Positions 1-14,439 of a stretch of 64,000 nucleotides of DNA are shown here, one piece after another (within the stretch, counting starts at the first letter, position 1; the number at the start of each line of letters is the position of its first letter). The DNA comes from Apostichopus japonicus. Lineage: Eukaryota; Echinodermata; Holothuroidea; Aspidochirotida; Stichopodidae. The stretch spans positions 5,709,001 through 5,773,000 of the forward strand of contig NC_092570.1 in assembly GCF_037975245.1 (NCBI RefSeq), given 5' to 3'. The translations under genes and the position numbers were made by a program. The notes under the pieces are model-generated. The model was not told where the DNA came from. It did no database searches and saw only the letters and a program-made list of their open reading frames with translations.

Positions 1-3000
1 ACACTCTCTCTCTCTCTAGTATTTTTTTTTAATCACGAGAAACATTGAAATTCGGTTCTAATTAAGAAGCAGCCTTCGATTTGCTTATCAAAAACACACA
101 CACACTTCTCACTGATGCGGTTTTAGTCAATAGGTCAAACACAGCACAAGAGTTAGACTGACTTCAAATCTCTTTTGATTAATACGTTTCTTTTCGATGA
201 AACTACCATCAGGCTATGCCGTCTTAATTGACTTTTGGGTTGTGCATAAACCTAAGAAACTTAGCACACCAATAAAGTGATAAAGTATGATACCTTTCCG
301 GCTTAGAATTTATTTCTCTTTTCGTTATCAAAGCTTTTGTCAAGACGTTGTACTGATTATGTTTCTTTATAATAAGCCACAGTAATAAAACAGTTTATAT
401 TGACCACGCCTTCTGACATTAAATGGAAAGATGGCAGAGAGAGAGGGAGATATGGTTTTGTTCTGAATTGAACTGAAAAAAATGTCACAAAACAGAATTA
501 TAATTTATCAACCCGCTGTGAGAACGAACCTGGAAAAAAAATTAAAAATTAAGGTCAGAAAATAAAATCGATTCTCTTAATCTCAAATATTAACTTTAAG
601 AAGAAGAGGAAGGATGACGAGGTCAAGGTGAAATCAAAGCCGACGGAATGAGTTAGGAGTGATGACAGGAAGGGGGTGGGGTGGAGGGGGGGGTGGGGGT
701 TGGTGATGAGAGAGGATAGCAGAAAAATGCCTCTCCAATTATAACATAATGAACATCTGGCATACGGTTTAAAAAAAATGCAACTTAAATTATAAAGTAC
801 GGCTACAAACCTAATCTTTGTAAATATAAAAATAAATAAAAAAGCATGATTTGATATTTTTTTACTTTCACACATCTGCTGAGCAACATTAGTGAATTAT
901 GATTGTCTCTTATGCCTATACGGTTATTTCTGCCGATGTGAAAAATAGCTTTAATTACAAAGTATGATGGAAAAGATCCCCATGGAACGCAAAGTGTGAC
1001 ATTATAACATTGAACCGTCTAACGTTCCCATTGTTATACCACGTGATTAATTGAACGTCACGTAATCATTGCATGAGCCAATTAAAACTTCGTGACAAAA
1101 GCCGCGTGATTATTAGTTCATGCGCACAATGAATATCTCTTGTGATGTAAACCTTATCATAGGACAATGCCATGACTGGACGCATGCGTAGTTTACAAGA
1201 TCAACGGAACACACTTTCGTATGTTTATCGGTTTTAGTTGCGATGTTTATTTTGTAGGTAGAGGGGTGGGGTTTGAGTTGGTGTCAACCCCCTCACCCCC
1301 CTCCCCACACATCTCGTGTTAAACATCCTCCTATTGGTAACGGGCGTGTTTTGTATGGAGGGCCCTTCAAGACAATGACAACTTCTGCCCAGATTTATAT
1401 GCGTAAATTAGGCTACGCAGCTGCTATAGGCTCTACATCTGCTATGAACTTCGTTGTGCATAGTGCGACTACAGATTACGGCGTGATATTATTCTTAGCT
1501 TACATAACAACAAAAACAAAACTTCTCTTAATAAACAATCTTAGATCTTTGTCGTTACAAGGACATGGCGTTTCTTGAGTCAAGTGAAATACCATTAGGA
1601 CTTGAGAAATAAATTAGACCGCACTGTCACGTTTCTCGGGTACCGCACTTCACACTCAACATGTTCACTCTATGAGCTCTTACTTTCGAAAGAAATTAAG
1701 ATTTATTCACTTTGCATGATAAAAGCTTAACGTGCTGTGATATTTATTAAAAAAAAAAAAAACAGTTCGAACATTGTGGACTTCTTGTTCTTCATCATAA
1801 TTCTGTTTGAAGGACCGTTAAGATCGGTGACGCCATGAGTGCTGTGTTTGGAATGTCTTCATTAATTAAAATTATGTCGGTTACATCTGTAAAATATAAC
1901 AATATTACCGAAATAGTGGGCAACAACTGTTTGGTAGACAAACAGTATAGGTTGATGTCGGTTTGCAAGAGGCCTGTATACGTGTAACTGTCATGTGTTG
2001 TTAAATTGATGTTGGGAAGGGAAAGTCCTTATACTCTTCCATTGAAAACGCTGTCACTATTCGTTAGTCCTTTTCAAATGTTCATTCGTTCTTTCGACAA
2101 ATTTCGTTCGGTTCGAATAGAGCATTCGTGAAACCATGACATTCATCTTGCCCTTGTCAGGCTATAACTCGGTATAAGATCTTCCCATATGTATTTGTAT
2201 ATGCAGTACTTATAGTTGAGATGAACACAATATAGGATATGACATAAACCTATACTTCTAATTCCATAAAGTGTTATTTTACGATACAGTTCGCTGATAT
2301 TGCTTACGTCACTAATTGCGTAGTGAGTCCCTTGAAGTGTTTTCCAAATACTCCAATCACACCTGCCTTCTTAATAACACTTTAGATTTTCCTTCCCATA
2401 TTATCGAGAAAGTAATCAAGGATATAGGAAGAAATTCCATTTGCATGCAATTGATACTTTATTGGAAGTATATACATACGAAGTTCTGCGCATGTCTTGT
2501 CATGACGTAATGTGCTATATATAGCATACACGTTACTTTCTATATAAGATAGAAACTTTAACGTGAAGGCGAAAGCAATCACGATACATATAGCTCTTCT
2601 CTTGATAATAACAGGTCCTGTCGTCATAACGATCAGGGTAAGATAAACAAACGCTAAACATAAACTTATGACAAAATTTAAAAAAGGAAATAAAAAAATT
2701 TATGTATAGATATAAAGAAAGAAATTCACGAGTAAAACTTAAAATCTACGATGCGTTTTGTGGCCATCTGTTCTGGATCTCATGGTAAGTTTTAAAGGCC
2801 CCCCGTGTTCGTTCATTCTTAATCCCTATATATTTTCAAGTTTCGCAGAAAATATTTGTGTTAAAGCAGGTGACGTTTTTACATTATATACTAGCCGTAT
2901 ATGATGTTACCACATGTCGTGAGATTCATTTGTTAAAGTATTACCCGCTGTGGCGTACGATAATTTACCTTTGCCATGGACGAAATATATACAACATATA

Positions 3001-6000
3001 CAAATGGAGGTGGAGGTTTGTTAACAACGATAACATTTGTTTATAAATCAAGAAGTAAGACAAAAGACATGCGTTATGACTAAGTTAGTATAAGCATAGA
3101 GGCCTACTGGAATACGCTTGAATATACGACCACACTTTATTGTGTTTTGGTACTGACCTTTGTTATATTGTTCTACGTACACGGCAAAGTATAAAGAAAA
3201 ACAAAATATAAAAAATATAATTAAATATAATTGTCTTGAGGAATCTGGTCATACCCACTTCCCCCTGCTTGCATACAACATATAAAAGACATTCAAAGCA
3301 AGGCTACAAACCAAGTAATTCGCCACGCCTTCATCCACTAACCGCCGACATCAGCTCATGTATTGTGTCAAACTGTAAGACGTAGAAGAACGAAAAACCC
3401 AAATAAACGCGAGAATTGTTACCGTTACTTTAAGTAATAATAAGACGTGTTCCTAAACAAATTTCCCGGAGAGTCAATTCCGACCCCAATATCACCTTAT
3501 CACACTTGCGTGCCGTCTTGTGCCTATAATAAAATGTCGGCGGCGAATAGTCCTTTACATTATTATGCTTATACAGCTTCATCGATCATTAATTCGGTCA
3601 GGCCGTCTTTTCAAACTCGTTCTACTCATTTTCAAAACAACGCATCCAACGTGTATCTAACCCAAATAATTTATATGTACCATCATCCTACGACAACGAA
3701 TTTGGCGAGCTTTACTTACGCATAGCAAAGTATCGTTTTTGATGGGGTTTTTTTTATATTTTTTTTATTGATATAGCTTCAGGGTGAACTTCCAAACAAA
3801 ATAAGGGTATTAAATCATAAAGGTGGGTGTTTCCGCCAGATTGCACCATACAATTCATATATATAGTTCACTCCACTTCAGTTTATAGTTATGTAAATAT
3901 ACACAAGAACACAGTAGAAGAAAACGCATTTAGCGGAAGAAATATTATTTGCGACTGAGTGTTCAATTCGTACGTGTTGCTCATGGTTAAATGAACCCAA
4001 ACTTATATCGAAAGAATCAAAGGACGAATGATATTGGCAGTGGCGTACCAAGCGGGGTGGGGGTGGGGAAGGGGGTCAGCCCGGGTACCAGTCGGGGTGG
4101 GGGGTGCCATGCCACAGCCAGTATACCCCTTTTCTCTAAGTCATTGTGTAATTAGCTCAAAACATTGCCAAATATAGCAACATTTTGCATCTATATGCCA
4201 TCTTACATAAACAACCCCCTCCCCCTAAGACCCCTCCCCGGGGACGGCATCCCACTCTCTCTAACGCCCGTGTCAGCTGGTGCCTATACAAAACGTTGTG
4301 TAGTATTTAGAGGAAATATGTGATAAGTTATGTAACTAGCTAGAAATATGTAAATGAAAATATGCAAATTAGCTGATTATGGTCGATATTTTGCACAGAC
4401 ACTTTTTTACCATCAACGGGAACAAAGATTTTTTTTTTCAATTCTCAGTAAATGAATTATTATATTCCTATCTTTAGAATTAACTTTTAAACAAATGCAG
4501 TTTTAAAAAGAATGAAAAACACATCCTTGACCTCCATTGTAGGCTAATGGGATTACGAAACGGAAGAAATCTTCAGATTAAAGGGCAACCGTTATCACAG
4601 TTAGTTCAAAATGAATCACGATTCGTCAGGATTAATCAGTATTTACATCACTATTAATCACCGATTTAATCTAAAATGTCATCGTTTAATAAAATGATAT
4701 TCTGTTGGCAGGAAAATTGACATTGTATACATGATATTTAACAAGAAGACGTCAATATTCAACATTAAAACCTATAGTAGTAGAAGGGACAATGATATAA
4801 AGACATTTCCCCTCTTTCTATATTCTCTATTCCCCTTGCTTATATTGCTTTCTTTATCTTTGGCTTTCAATTCTGTATAAGGTTTGCTGCCTGTAAACCC
4901 ATCTATAGCTTCTTCAACTCTGCTCCCCATTTTTGTTTATATTAATACTTTTGTCATCCTTGTGTGTGTGTTTCTTTACACAAGTGGGCATAAATTGAAC
5001 TGAACAATTATAAATCATATTATTACGGTGGTATCATTTCCTCTATTGTTGCCAGATACATTATTAACCATTCATTTATAAATTCACATACATTGTCATA
5101 ATGAAACATCCTTTAATCTAGCGATGTGAAAACCCAAGAAGTCCGTTTGATACACTATTGTGGTAATTTTCTGTCATCTATCGACCTTATCGCGTTAGCT
5201 CAATTACGGATTTATTTTCTCGATCTAAGGTTAGATTCACTTTGTCATTACTTATAATCGAATAAGAGTCAACTCAGATAGATTGGATTGAAATGTCGGT
5301 CTATGAAGTTAAGATAAAAGTGATTATGCTATAATGTCCTCCACAAATTGCTCCCTCTGCCTCTCATTTTGTGTGGAAGGAGGGAAGGGGTACGGGAACG
5401 GGAAGGGGGCGCTGTGAAAGCGGAAAGGAGAAGAAAATACATTGTTTCGCTCACACACACACACACACGCACATATATATATATATATATATAACAATGC
5501 ACAACTGTTCCGTGAGTCATAGAAATGAATATGCATGGCGGTATACATTACATAACTGTGCAGATTAAATAAAATCTAAAAACAGGTATATCCTTCTTAC
5601 ATAGGGCAATTTTTCTCGGGGAATAATACGGAATATGATGAATTTAAGCTAAACACCATTTGTTATCTGTGAGTCATTTTGTTAGAGTATTAATTAGCAT
5701 GGCGCTGACACAAACATTATTACTCACATAACATTATGACTCGATCCTTTCAACATAGCCTCACGCTGAACAAAACGTTCCACTGCTCTAGATAAACACA
5801 CACACGCGCGCGGGCGCACACAAGAAACTTTGTTCCCATTTCTTACGAGCGAAAAAACCTATGGCAAAGGGTTTTACGTCAGAACGGAAGAAATTCGTAG
5901 AAATTGAACTCTTATCTTCATTTGTTTAATGGCGCTTTGAACGTTTCCATCTCGATTACTAATATGTTGAAATGACTTAAGTGTCTTCAAGAGCCTATTT

Positions 6001-6289
6001 TCATTGGTGTAGCGATAGCGTAGTGAAGTGCGCTGGATAGAGTAAGATACTATTGAAGCACTCTTTATAGTTCTAGACTCTATACAGCTCTTGTATATAC
6101 TGTTGCATAATAATAAGAAGCTGCAGGATCAATCACTGCTTCGAGAATCGGAATCAATTTAAAGTCTAGATGGGCTTGGTTTCAAGACTATACAATAAAG
6201 TAACTAAAAGTTTACATCGCAGTACATAATTTGAAACTTTTATTACCATCTACGATCTACTATATATATGTGCTTGCTGATCTTTTTGT
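1..6289. other. Gene-free AT-rich DNA
   Basis: No exon with convincing splice sites and protein-like composition was recognised on either strand. It contains poly-G/C and poly-T tracts, a CA/TA repeat at 5448-5493 and the degenerate MITE at 4038. Confidence 0.6.
4038..4272. repeat. Degenerate hAT-like MITE
   Basis: Starts CAGTGGCGTACC followed by G-rich sequence and ends in C-rich sequence plus aacgcccgtg, a corrupted inverted version. No clear target duplication remains. Assigned by analogy with the intact copy at 52448. Confidence 0.4.
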
Positions 6290-6440
6290 ATGAGGCTGAA
6301 GAGGGAGGGGAAGGGGTAGGGGGTCACGTATAGAGATTCGCGCCCTGTTGTAGCTTCCGACATAGCTTTACTCACTTTCTGTGCATTCACTTTCCACACA
6401 CTTGACCAAAGCCATCAAAAAACCCACATCGGTTCAACAA
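6290..6440. repeat. Dispersed repeat, copy 1 of 2
   Basis: 'gaggctgaagagggag', 'agattcgcgccctgttgtag', 'cttgaccaaagccatcaaa' and 'cacatcggttcaac' recur in the same order at 7751-7910 with few changes. It ends at an AT microsatellite. Nature unknown; possibly a MITE or SINE body. Confidence 0.7.
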
Positions 6441-6445
6441 ATAAA

Positions 6446-6446
<1 letters not shown>

Positions 6447-6530
<84 letters not shown>

Positions 6531-6532
6531 TA
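6447..6532. repeat. (AT)n microsatellite
   Basis: Nearly pure TA dinucleotides with one ATATAATATAAT break, grading into a short (GT)n. Confidence 0.95.
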
Positions 6533-7750
6533 CGTGTGTGTGTGTGCAAATACTTGACGGCATACTTCGTTCGTGGTTACATATATAAAGCAGAGGAGTG
6601 CATCTTTAAAATAGTTCAACCTATTGATTTATTGACCAACAAAACTGGCACATTATTTTCAGCCGTAAGAAGTCAATACTTAGCAGCAATTAAAAAAGAA
6701 AGTTAAAAAAAAAATGATTTTGAATGTCCGTACTAAAGCTTATTAAATGCCAAAGGTTAAATGAATGTTTTTTTATACGCACATTTGAAAGACAAAAAAA
6801 ACAACAACAGGTAATTAAAAAAGGAGGCGATTAATTGATCATTCTCTTTATTCGGCTGGATAAAAGTTTTATGACATTTTTCTGCAAGCTTTAAGAACCA
6901 GTGTAATAATTCCCGTGGATTAATTATTACCCATCGTTTTATTTCTTTGAAGCTGTTCAGCTCACTGATACTCTTTCAAGGGTCGACGGTTCGTACTTCA
7001 CAAAAATATCAGTCCATAACATCCAGAAGTTTTTAATATCCTCCGAAAATAAAATTGTTAATAGCTTTACATGTTCGTGGTAAAAGAGCTTGATTCTTTA
7101 CAATGCATTGTAAAAGATATGAAATAAAGAAAAAAAATATGAGATCTCATTTCAATTTTTTTTTGGAACTGTACAATGACGTATTATTTAAGTGGATAAC
7201 ACTTTATTTCTTCTTCTCAGGTTCTATACTCCACCTCTGAGCATTTTGTTGTTGATATTTTGAAGAGTGAGAAATCTTGATGTGCATATAATACACTTGA
7301 GCGACGTTGAATATTAATTATATTATTGAAATTAAGGATTTCTCTTTGCAAATAGGCCTTTATACATCGCCTTCAATATGTCATTTACGATCTATGAAAA
7401 ATTGAAGGTTCGGCAGCAATGTGCTAATAGCTACTTTTGAAGTTATGTGTAAAAGGTTCAAAAGGGGAGGGGTGCAACCCCACACCCCTGGATCCGCAAC
7501 TGACCTTTGCACCACAACAAATACTACTTTCTAATCTTTACCTTAGGCATTTTCCATACGTCATATACATGGTAAGAATTAAGTAAAAACAGAGTGGTCC
7601 AAACTCGGATTTCCATACTTCCCGTCGGTCTTGAGAAAAAACCATGGTAACGCCACAATTCCACAGATACTAAGAAAGAATGTGTATAGGGACAAGTGGA
7701 TGGTTCGGTGAAATATAAATTTCAAGAGTTAAATTTCTTAAGTTTGTTGT

Positions 7751-7910
7751 GTGAGGCTGAAGAGGGAGTGGGTGGGGTGGGTGGGTGGGTGGGTTGGGGT
7801 GTATAGATTCGCGCCCTGTTGTAGCTTCCGACAAAGCTTAACCCACTTTCTGTGCATTCACTTTCAACACACTTGACCAAAGCCATCAAAAAGACCACAT
7901 CGTTTCAACG
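7751..7910. repeat. Dispersed repeat, copy 2 of 2
   Basis: Direct-orientation partner of the sequence at 6290-6440; the G-rich part has expanded to (GGGT)n. Followed by a C homopolymer (7930-7944). Confidence 0.7.
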
Positions 7911-8656
7911 TGGTGCTGAAAACGGGGTATCCCCCCCCCCCCCCTTGTTGATGATGTCAGTGTTCCATCATTTTCTCACCCACTTCCCTGTCCCATTTTA
8001 ATTGAAATCATACATACTCCAATGCAGATGAATGCGATAAATGGTAAGTGTGCCTATATATATACATATATATGAACAGTCATCTTTTGTGATGTCATAC
8101 ACGGTATGACCTATGACGCCCACACTATGATTATATAGTTGTTTCAAGTGCCTATTGATTTTAATTTTTTGTTTTATGGTTTGACTGGAACTGGAGAACG
8201 ACGTAGGCGATCGGTGACAAGCATTTTCTTTCATATAGAAGCTGTATTCTTTTGGTATTTGTTACTATATTGGAATACGTTAATGTACGTCATTAGCATG
8301 CATACTTTCACAGAGCATGGTAACATGTTTATTAATAGAAATATTTATTGATTATAATTGATAATTTATTACGCCATACGGTTAATTTTTTTATGATTAG
8401 CCTTTTGCTTACTTGTAAATACTTACCTGTTAGAAAATCTTTCTTTGTATTCCAACTTCCCTTTCCGCGACCAATAAAAGTAAAGAAAAAAAAAACACCA
8501 CGCACTCACGTGGGAATAAGATATTCTCTATTGTACATATCAAATCATTTGTGAAGGCAAATTACATTTATTAAGAAGAATCTACAGAGATAAATAAATC
8601 AAGTAGTTAAGTAAACTATACATGTATGACAAACAGACAAATGGCATATATAAACA

Positions 8657-8659
8657 CAT

Positions 8660-8736
<77 letters not shown>

Positions 8737-8784
8737 TACATCTATATATACATATATACATATATATATATATATACATATATC

Positions 8785-8817
<33 letters not shown>

Positions 8818-8821
8818 TTAA

Positions 8822-8858
<37 letters not shown>
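8657..8858. repeat. (AT)n microsatellite with catatata interruptions
   Basis: About 200 bp of TA dinucleotides broken by ATACATATA and ATATTTATA; open frames of Tyr-Ile repeats here are artefacts. Confidence 0.95.
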
Positions 8859-9244
8859 CAAACCATGCATTGCCACGTTATAATGTTCCCTGTATACCTC
8901 ATGCATGTTAATTACGTATGTGGCTAATTACACAATTGTTCTCATAAAGAGTTAGGTACACGCCATTGCACTTTACCAATCGATTGTGACGTCATCGTCT
9001 ACGTAAATAATTATGGCTTCCATCTATAATTCTACTATACACTTACGTCCACATACGCTATATACTCTATACTGAGTCATTGCAGGCTATGTGCTATAAA
9101 TATCAGTATAAGCACCAACGGCTGGGTGAATGGTCCAAGCATACGTCATCTTGTGAGTCTTCAACCTCTTGGGTTTTTTGTCGTGTCATCTTAAAGTAAG
9201 AAAGAAAGAGGAAGCGAAAGGTGTAGAGACAGAGACAGAAAGAG

Positions 9245-9372
9245 AGATGTATGTATGTATATATGTATGTATGCGTGTATGTATGCATGTATGTATATTT
9301 GTATATATATATATATACATGCATACATACATGTATGTATATATGCATATAGATGTATGTATATATGAATGT

Positions 9373-9438
<66 letters not shown>

Positions 9439-9440
9439 TG
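9245..9440. repeat. (ATGT)n and (AT)n microsatellite
   Basis: Interrupted ATGT/TATG tetranucleotides (9245-9360) followed by almost pure TA dinucleotides to 9440. A poly-T of about 21 follows at 9526-9546. Confidence 0.95.
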
Positions 9441-11144
9441 ATAGAAATAAGAAATATATTGATATAAATATATCAATAAATATATGATCAAAATACCGAC
9501 ACGTTGTTCGGCATTTCAAACGTGTTTTTTTTTTTTTTTTTTTTTTGCTAATATTTCTGCATTCAATGGTTTCTTCAACCATCTGCTCAAAGCACGATAA
9601 TTTCAACATCCCATCTCGTAATTTAACTTTGCGAATGTTTAAAGGTACGTTAAAGTAAATTTGATTTATAGAATGTATGGTATAGAGATTGGTTCTTGAC
9701 GCATTGGGAATAAGCCTTAAGGACATTTGCATTGGGAATTCTGGCGGGTTCTTTTTTAGACTTCTGTTTTTGTCAATGCAAAATAAATTTTAGGCAATCG
9801 AATGGATTTTTGTTTGAAGTGAGTAAATACCATTTGCCTAGCGCAGTAGCTGCAATCCCATTGAGTTATTGATGGTACTAATGGTTAGCTCGTGTGTCTG
9901 TATTTTAAAGGGATAATCCCAGACTCAATGCCACTATTCAAACGGGGCATTTTAAGAGCATAAAGTTGCGAGAATCTTTGGTAATAGAGAACAATGCCGG
10001 AGAGAGGTTGGTATGATAACGATTATTATCCTAAGCCATGAGGCTCTTAGACATGAAATTCTTTCACTTCAGGTCGTCTCTGTGAATATTAAAGGATAAT
10101 CTAGTGGCAAAAAAAGTCGCGCATCTACTCCACCCCCCCCCTCCCCACCCAAAAGAAAATATATGTTCATGACTGAGTGAAAACCTAGAAATGATGACAA
10201 GTTTTTCTTGCTGCAATAATATAATTTTGTTTTGTTTTGAGCTGAAAGTGACTTTTATTTCCTTCTTTGTTTCACCAACCATTCATCCATACAAGAATAT
10301 TGAATGAGTTTCAGGACAAAAAACCAAGATAGGTGAACTATATTTCGAAGAATTCTTGAAATATGAATACACATTTACAGCTATGCAATATTTAAGATCA
10401 ATGCAGTTGTTTAGATATGCGGACGAAAAGATAATAAAAAACGTTTTCAGAACATCTCTCATTATTACATCACAGATAACTCACGCTATATGAAACATTG
10501 TCTAAAGTAAGGAAAGTTTTAGCCAAAATACATTAAATAAACTTCATAACAATAACTATATCGACGGTTACAAAATAATATATGTCGGGTGTTAGTTATG
10601 TTTATACTACTGTATTTGTTTTCTTGCCTTTTCCATAAATTGTTCATTAACTGTCATCGAAACATATCTCTTTGAAGAATTAACTTATAGTTTCTCTTCA
10701 CTTAAGCTTGAGTATACAACAACAACAAAAAGAGCTTACGGAAATTTATTCGAGTTCAACTATATATGCTCTCAGACAATATTTTCGGGTAAATTTAAGT
10801 TGGATTCGGCGGTGTTATTGATTATGAGTCTCCACTACATGTATTCATCGTCCTTGGATGAATTACCATTAGCAAGTGTACACTGCGCACTTAAAGCAAA
10901 TATATCAGCGTTCGATTCTCTTGGTGGACGTGTTTAACCACATCAGCGGTAGATTTACCAGGGTATATAACCTTGGGGGCAGATAAATTAATGTAAATTA
11001 TGATAAATGAGTTTCTCGTTCGTTCCTTGGTGAGAGGATACCTTGTAGAATCTGTAAAGCGTTTCCCACTCGCTATAGCTTTCACGGTACGTACATAATA
11101 AGTTTGCTCCAATATTTCAAGTGTGTCTATCCAATCATCCATCC

Positions 11145-11214
<70 letters not shown>

Positions 11215-14200
11215 GAAATCGTATAGTGAGTTGGAAAATATATACATATATATATTCTTTGATAAGAGTGACTTCCACTCTTCTTAATAATCATTATCTT
11301 TGATACTAGTTTAGAGTTGTATTTCCACTCTTTAATTGGAATTAAGAATTTGTGATCTTGCCTCCCACCCCCACCCCACCCCCCCCTAAAAAAGCCACCA
11401 TCCAGACGTGTATACATGTGCGTCATTTCGTCGACTTTGCCAACAGAAATCCAATATAAAACTCTCCCATGACTGACCCCTACCACTCCCTTGACCACTT
11501 CCCTCCCCTCCCTATAAATTCAAAATGGTTACATATAAATTAACAAAGTTGAATTATTACAACGGACGTTTTTTCTTATAAGCATTATGCAACATCTTGT
11601 ACCAGGAATTCAATATATAAACTGGTATCCATGGAAGGTTAAAGGCTAGAATGACAGAAATAATTGAAAAATCGAAAAACAAATACCAAGTAACGTCATG
11701 CTGGCCAGACAATTGCATTTTCTTACTTCCCGCGAGAATTTCATTACCCTTAAGATTATAGGTTAATAATCCAACATTCTTAATCATTATCGAATTGTCA
11801 CCCATTGACGCGTTTTATTACGTCATCAACGTTTCTCCGAAAAACAACATCTAAAACTCTTGTGTGTATAAACAGCAATGAGTTTTGTAATGATTGTATA
11901 TACACAAGAGCACGTAATGAGTCCCCGCATAGACTTTTTCTTGTTGGGAAAAAATTGTCTTTTACCTTCTGTTGATTAAACAAATAGACATTCCAAGTCC
12001 TTCATCGAAGGAGAAATACAACGTAAATTGAGAGAGATGTGGAGATAGAGAGAGAGAGGAAATAGAATCGTTTCGTGGAGATTGCGGCAATGATCGTTGC
12101 GAATTTACGTTGGCACTGATGTAAACAAATCGGTAAAGGTGCGAGTAATTATTTGTTACTTCTGGGAAGGACGGAGTGTTGTAAGAGTTTTTTTCCATCA
12201 GCTTTCATTATGAATATTCATAGGCAATGAATATGTATTAGAAGCAACTCTACTAACTGGTATAGAATCAAATTTAGTTTTACTTAACAACAAAGGACAA
12301 TGTATATCGAGGCATAGGCTATATAAGTATACCAACAGTATGCTTCTGTATAGATAGTCGGTAGGCTTGTTTGCCTATTTTGATATATTTTTTTGGGCAT
12401 AACTTGCACTGGCATAAAGGAAAAATTACTTCAACTGAACCTGCTTGTGAAATTCAGAGTTTCTTTTGACCCTGGAAATTATATGTTTATGTCATCGACA
12501 GTAACATGGTAACGAATAGAGTAACATTTTGTACAATGTTATCTCTCACGAACGGTCAGGAAGAACGATAAAATAAGGTCATTGCACGGCTCCAAGAGGC
12601 GGGTGAAATAAGGAGAGAGGGGAGGAGAGGGGGTTGGGGGAGGGGAACTGGTGGGGAATGAAAGTAAAGATCTAAGAAAAGAGAGAAAATATGTTTGAAA
12701 TGAGCATACTATGAAGCATAGTGAAATTGTGTATGACTTTTATAGTAGCATGTTTTCTTGAAATTTCTTTTTATTGGGCTTCCCCCCCCCTCCTGCCGTC
12801 TTTCCATTGGGCTGCCCCCCGCCTTCCCCCGCCGTGGGTAGGGACGGGAAAGTTTGAATGAGGCATCTCTCCTTTCCCATTTGTTATACACAAACGATCG
12901 CCTACGACTGCCGCAATACACGTGTATGCCAATGAAGTCACTATACAATTTATAACACACTGATTCGATCTGATGTGGCAAAGCAGTTTTTTAGTATTGA
13001 TATCTACAGTAAACTTTTGAACCAACCTTATAGCAGTAGTGCAAACGTCGAAAACCACTTGAATTTGGAACGAAGTCTTCGTTATTTGTTGAAGGGCGCC
13101 CGCGCAAGATGTAAATTGTTTTTGGGTCGTAATATACCTCTCGAAACATTTCGTAAAGCTTCCGGCAAATGGAGATATCGGTTGATTTGTGTCTTGTCAT
13201 AGTCAGCCTTATAAATATGTATAAGGATACCCTGCCGAAAGCAGGTAACCAAATCAGTTTTACGATTATCATTTTCTTGGGAAGTAGATAGAACGCTGTG
13301 CTTTTATGACGTATAAAAAGTATGTACGAAAACACGCGAAGCAATTTCTCCTGTAATGTAAACAGGACTAGATAATCACTATCCGTTTACTATTACAATG
13401 ACCGGTCATCAGAACACCGGTATAACGGATGTGTTTTTAATAACTAATAATTACGGTTTTCAAAGCTTTTATAAATATAAAAATCGGTGTTGTATGTAAA
13501 TTCCTTACTAAAGGTAGTGTATGTATAACGTGATTTTTTGCTTAATTAGTGATTAACAGTTGCATATTGCTTCATATATGCTTGGTTTCGGAAATTTGGA
13601 TTGTCCAAATTATACGAGATACTTAATGTAGATGATATTGATTTGAGTTTTTATATCTATATTAAATATTATACTAGCCACAGTTTATCGTACAATTTAA
13701 TCAAATTGGCCGTTTCTTCTGCATGACATTATGAATGTCTTCCAATCCAAACATATATGACGTAATATGACACTGTTAATCACTATAATTTAACTTACGT
13801 TATAAATACAAATATCGTTAGAAAGGCATTTACATACAAAACCGATTATTATTATTATTACAAAGCTTTGAAATTTTGAGCTTCAAGCTTATAGATTGTT
13901 GCTGACAAGCCTGACATATATACATCGATGTCTGTTTAGTTCCGACGAGAATCATCAAACGACTTTCATAGCAAGAAATTCGTGATATTTTCCCGAACAT
14001 TTATGCAAATATTCCTGGATTGTTTTGTTGTTGTGTTGTGTCACTCTCTGTGTACCTGCGGATATTCTGCCGAAGGAGGCGGCGAAATCAGATATCCCTA
14101 GTTAGTGACTTCCTAGAAACCAGTAATCATTACCCTGATGTATAAGGCTTTCTCGCTGTGAACACAGATTTAGCGACAAACATAGCCTTGTTTGACTAGC

Positions 14201-14439
14201 AGCGAAACAGATGATTATTGCGAATGAATGTAAACAAGAAGAGGTTTCGTCATATTAGTAACAACCGAGAGGTTGCAATTATATGTATATGGTTTCTGCA
14301 CAAAACAAGGTCTGGTGATATTTGGCTTCTATAAAGTTGAGTGTATCCTAAATTTCCCCCCTAAGAAATTTGGAAACTGACGGTGTTCTCTTTTGATATG
14401 CATAAACATCTTCCTTTCCTTTGATGCCTAATGCTTTCC
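9441..14439. other. Gene-free AT-rich DNA
   Basis: Holds the (AT)n at 11.1 kb, a polypurine G-rich tract at 12,605-12,655 and C-rich tracts near 10,130, 11,365 and 12,782. Open frames on both strands are short and not protein-like. Confidence 0.6.
11147..11211. repeat. (AT)n microsatellite
   Basis: Pure TA dinucleotides with a single TATTTATA break. Confidence 0.95.

Noticed and set aside
8582-9491. Tyr-Ile repeat frames and a 209-codon minus-strand frame
   Set aside because: They run through (AT)n and (ATGT)n microsatellites; the flanking codons have no protein-like composition.
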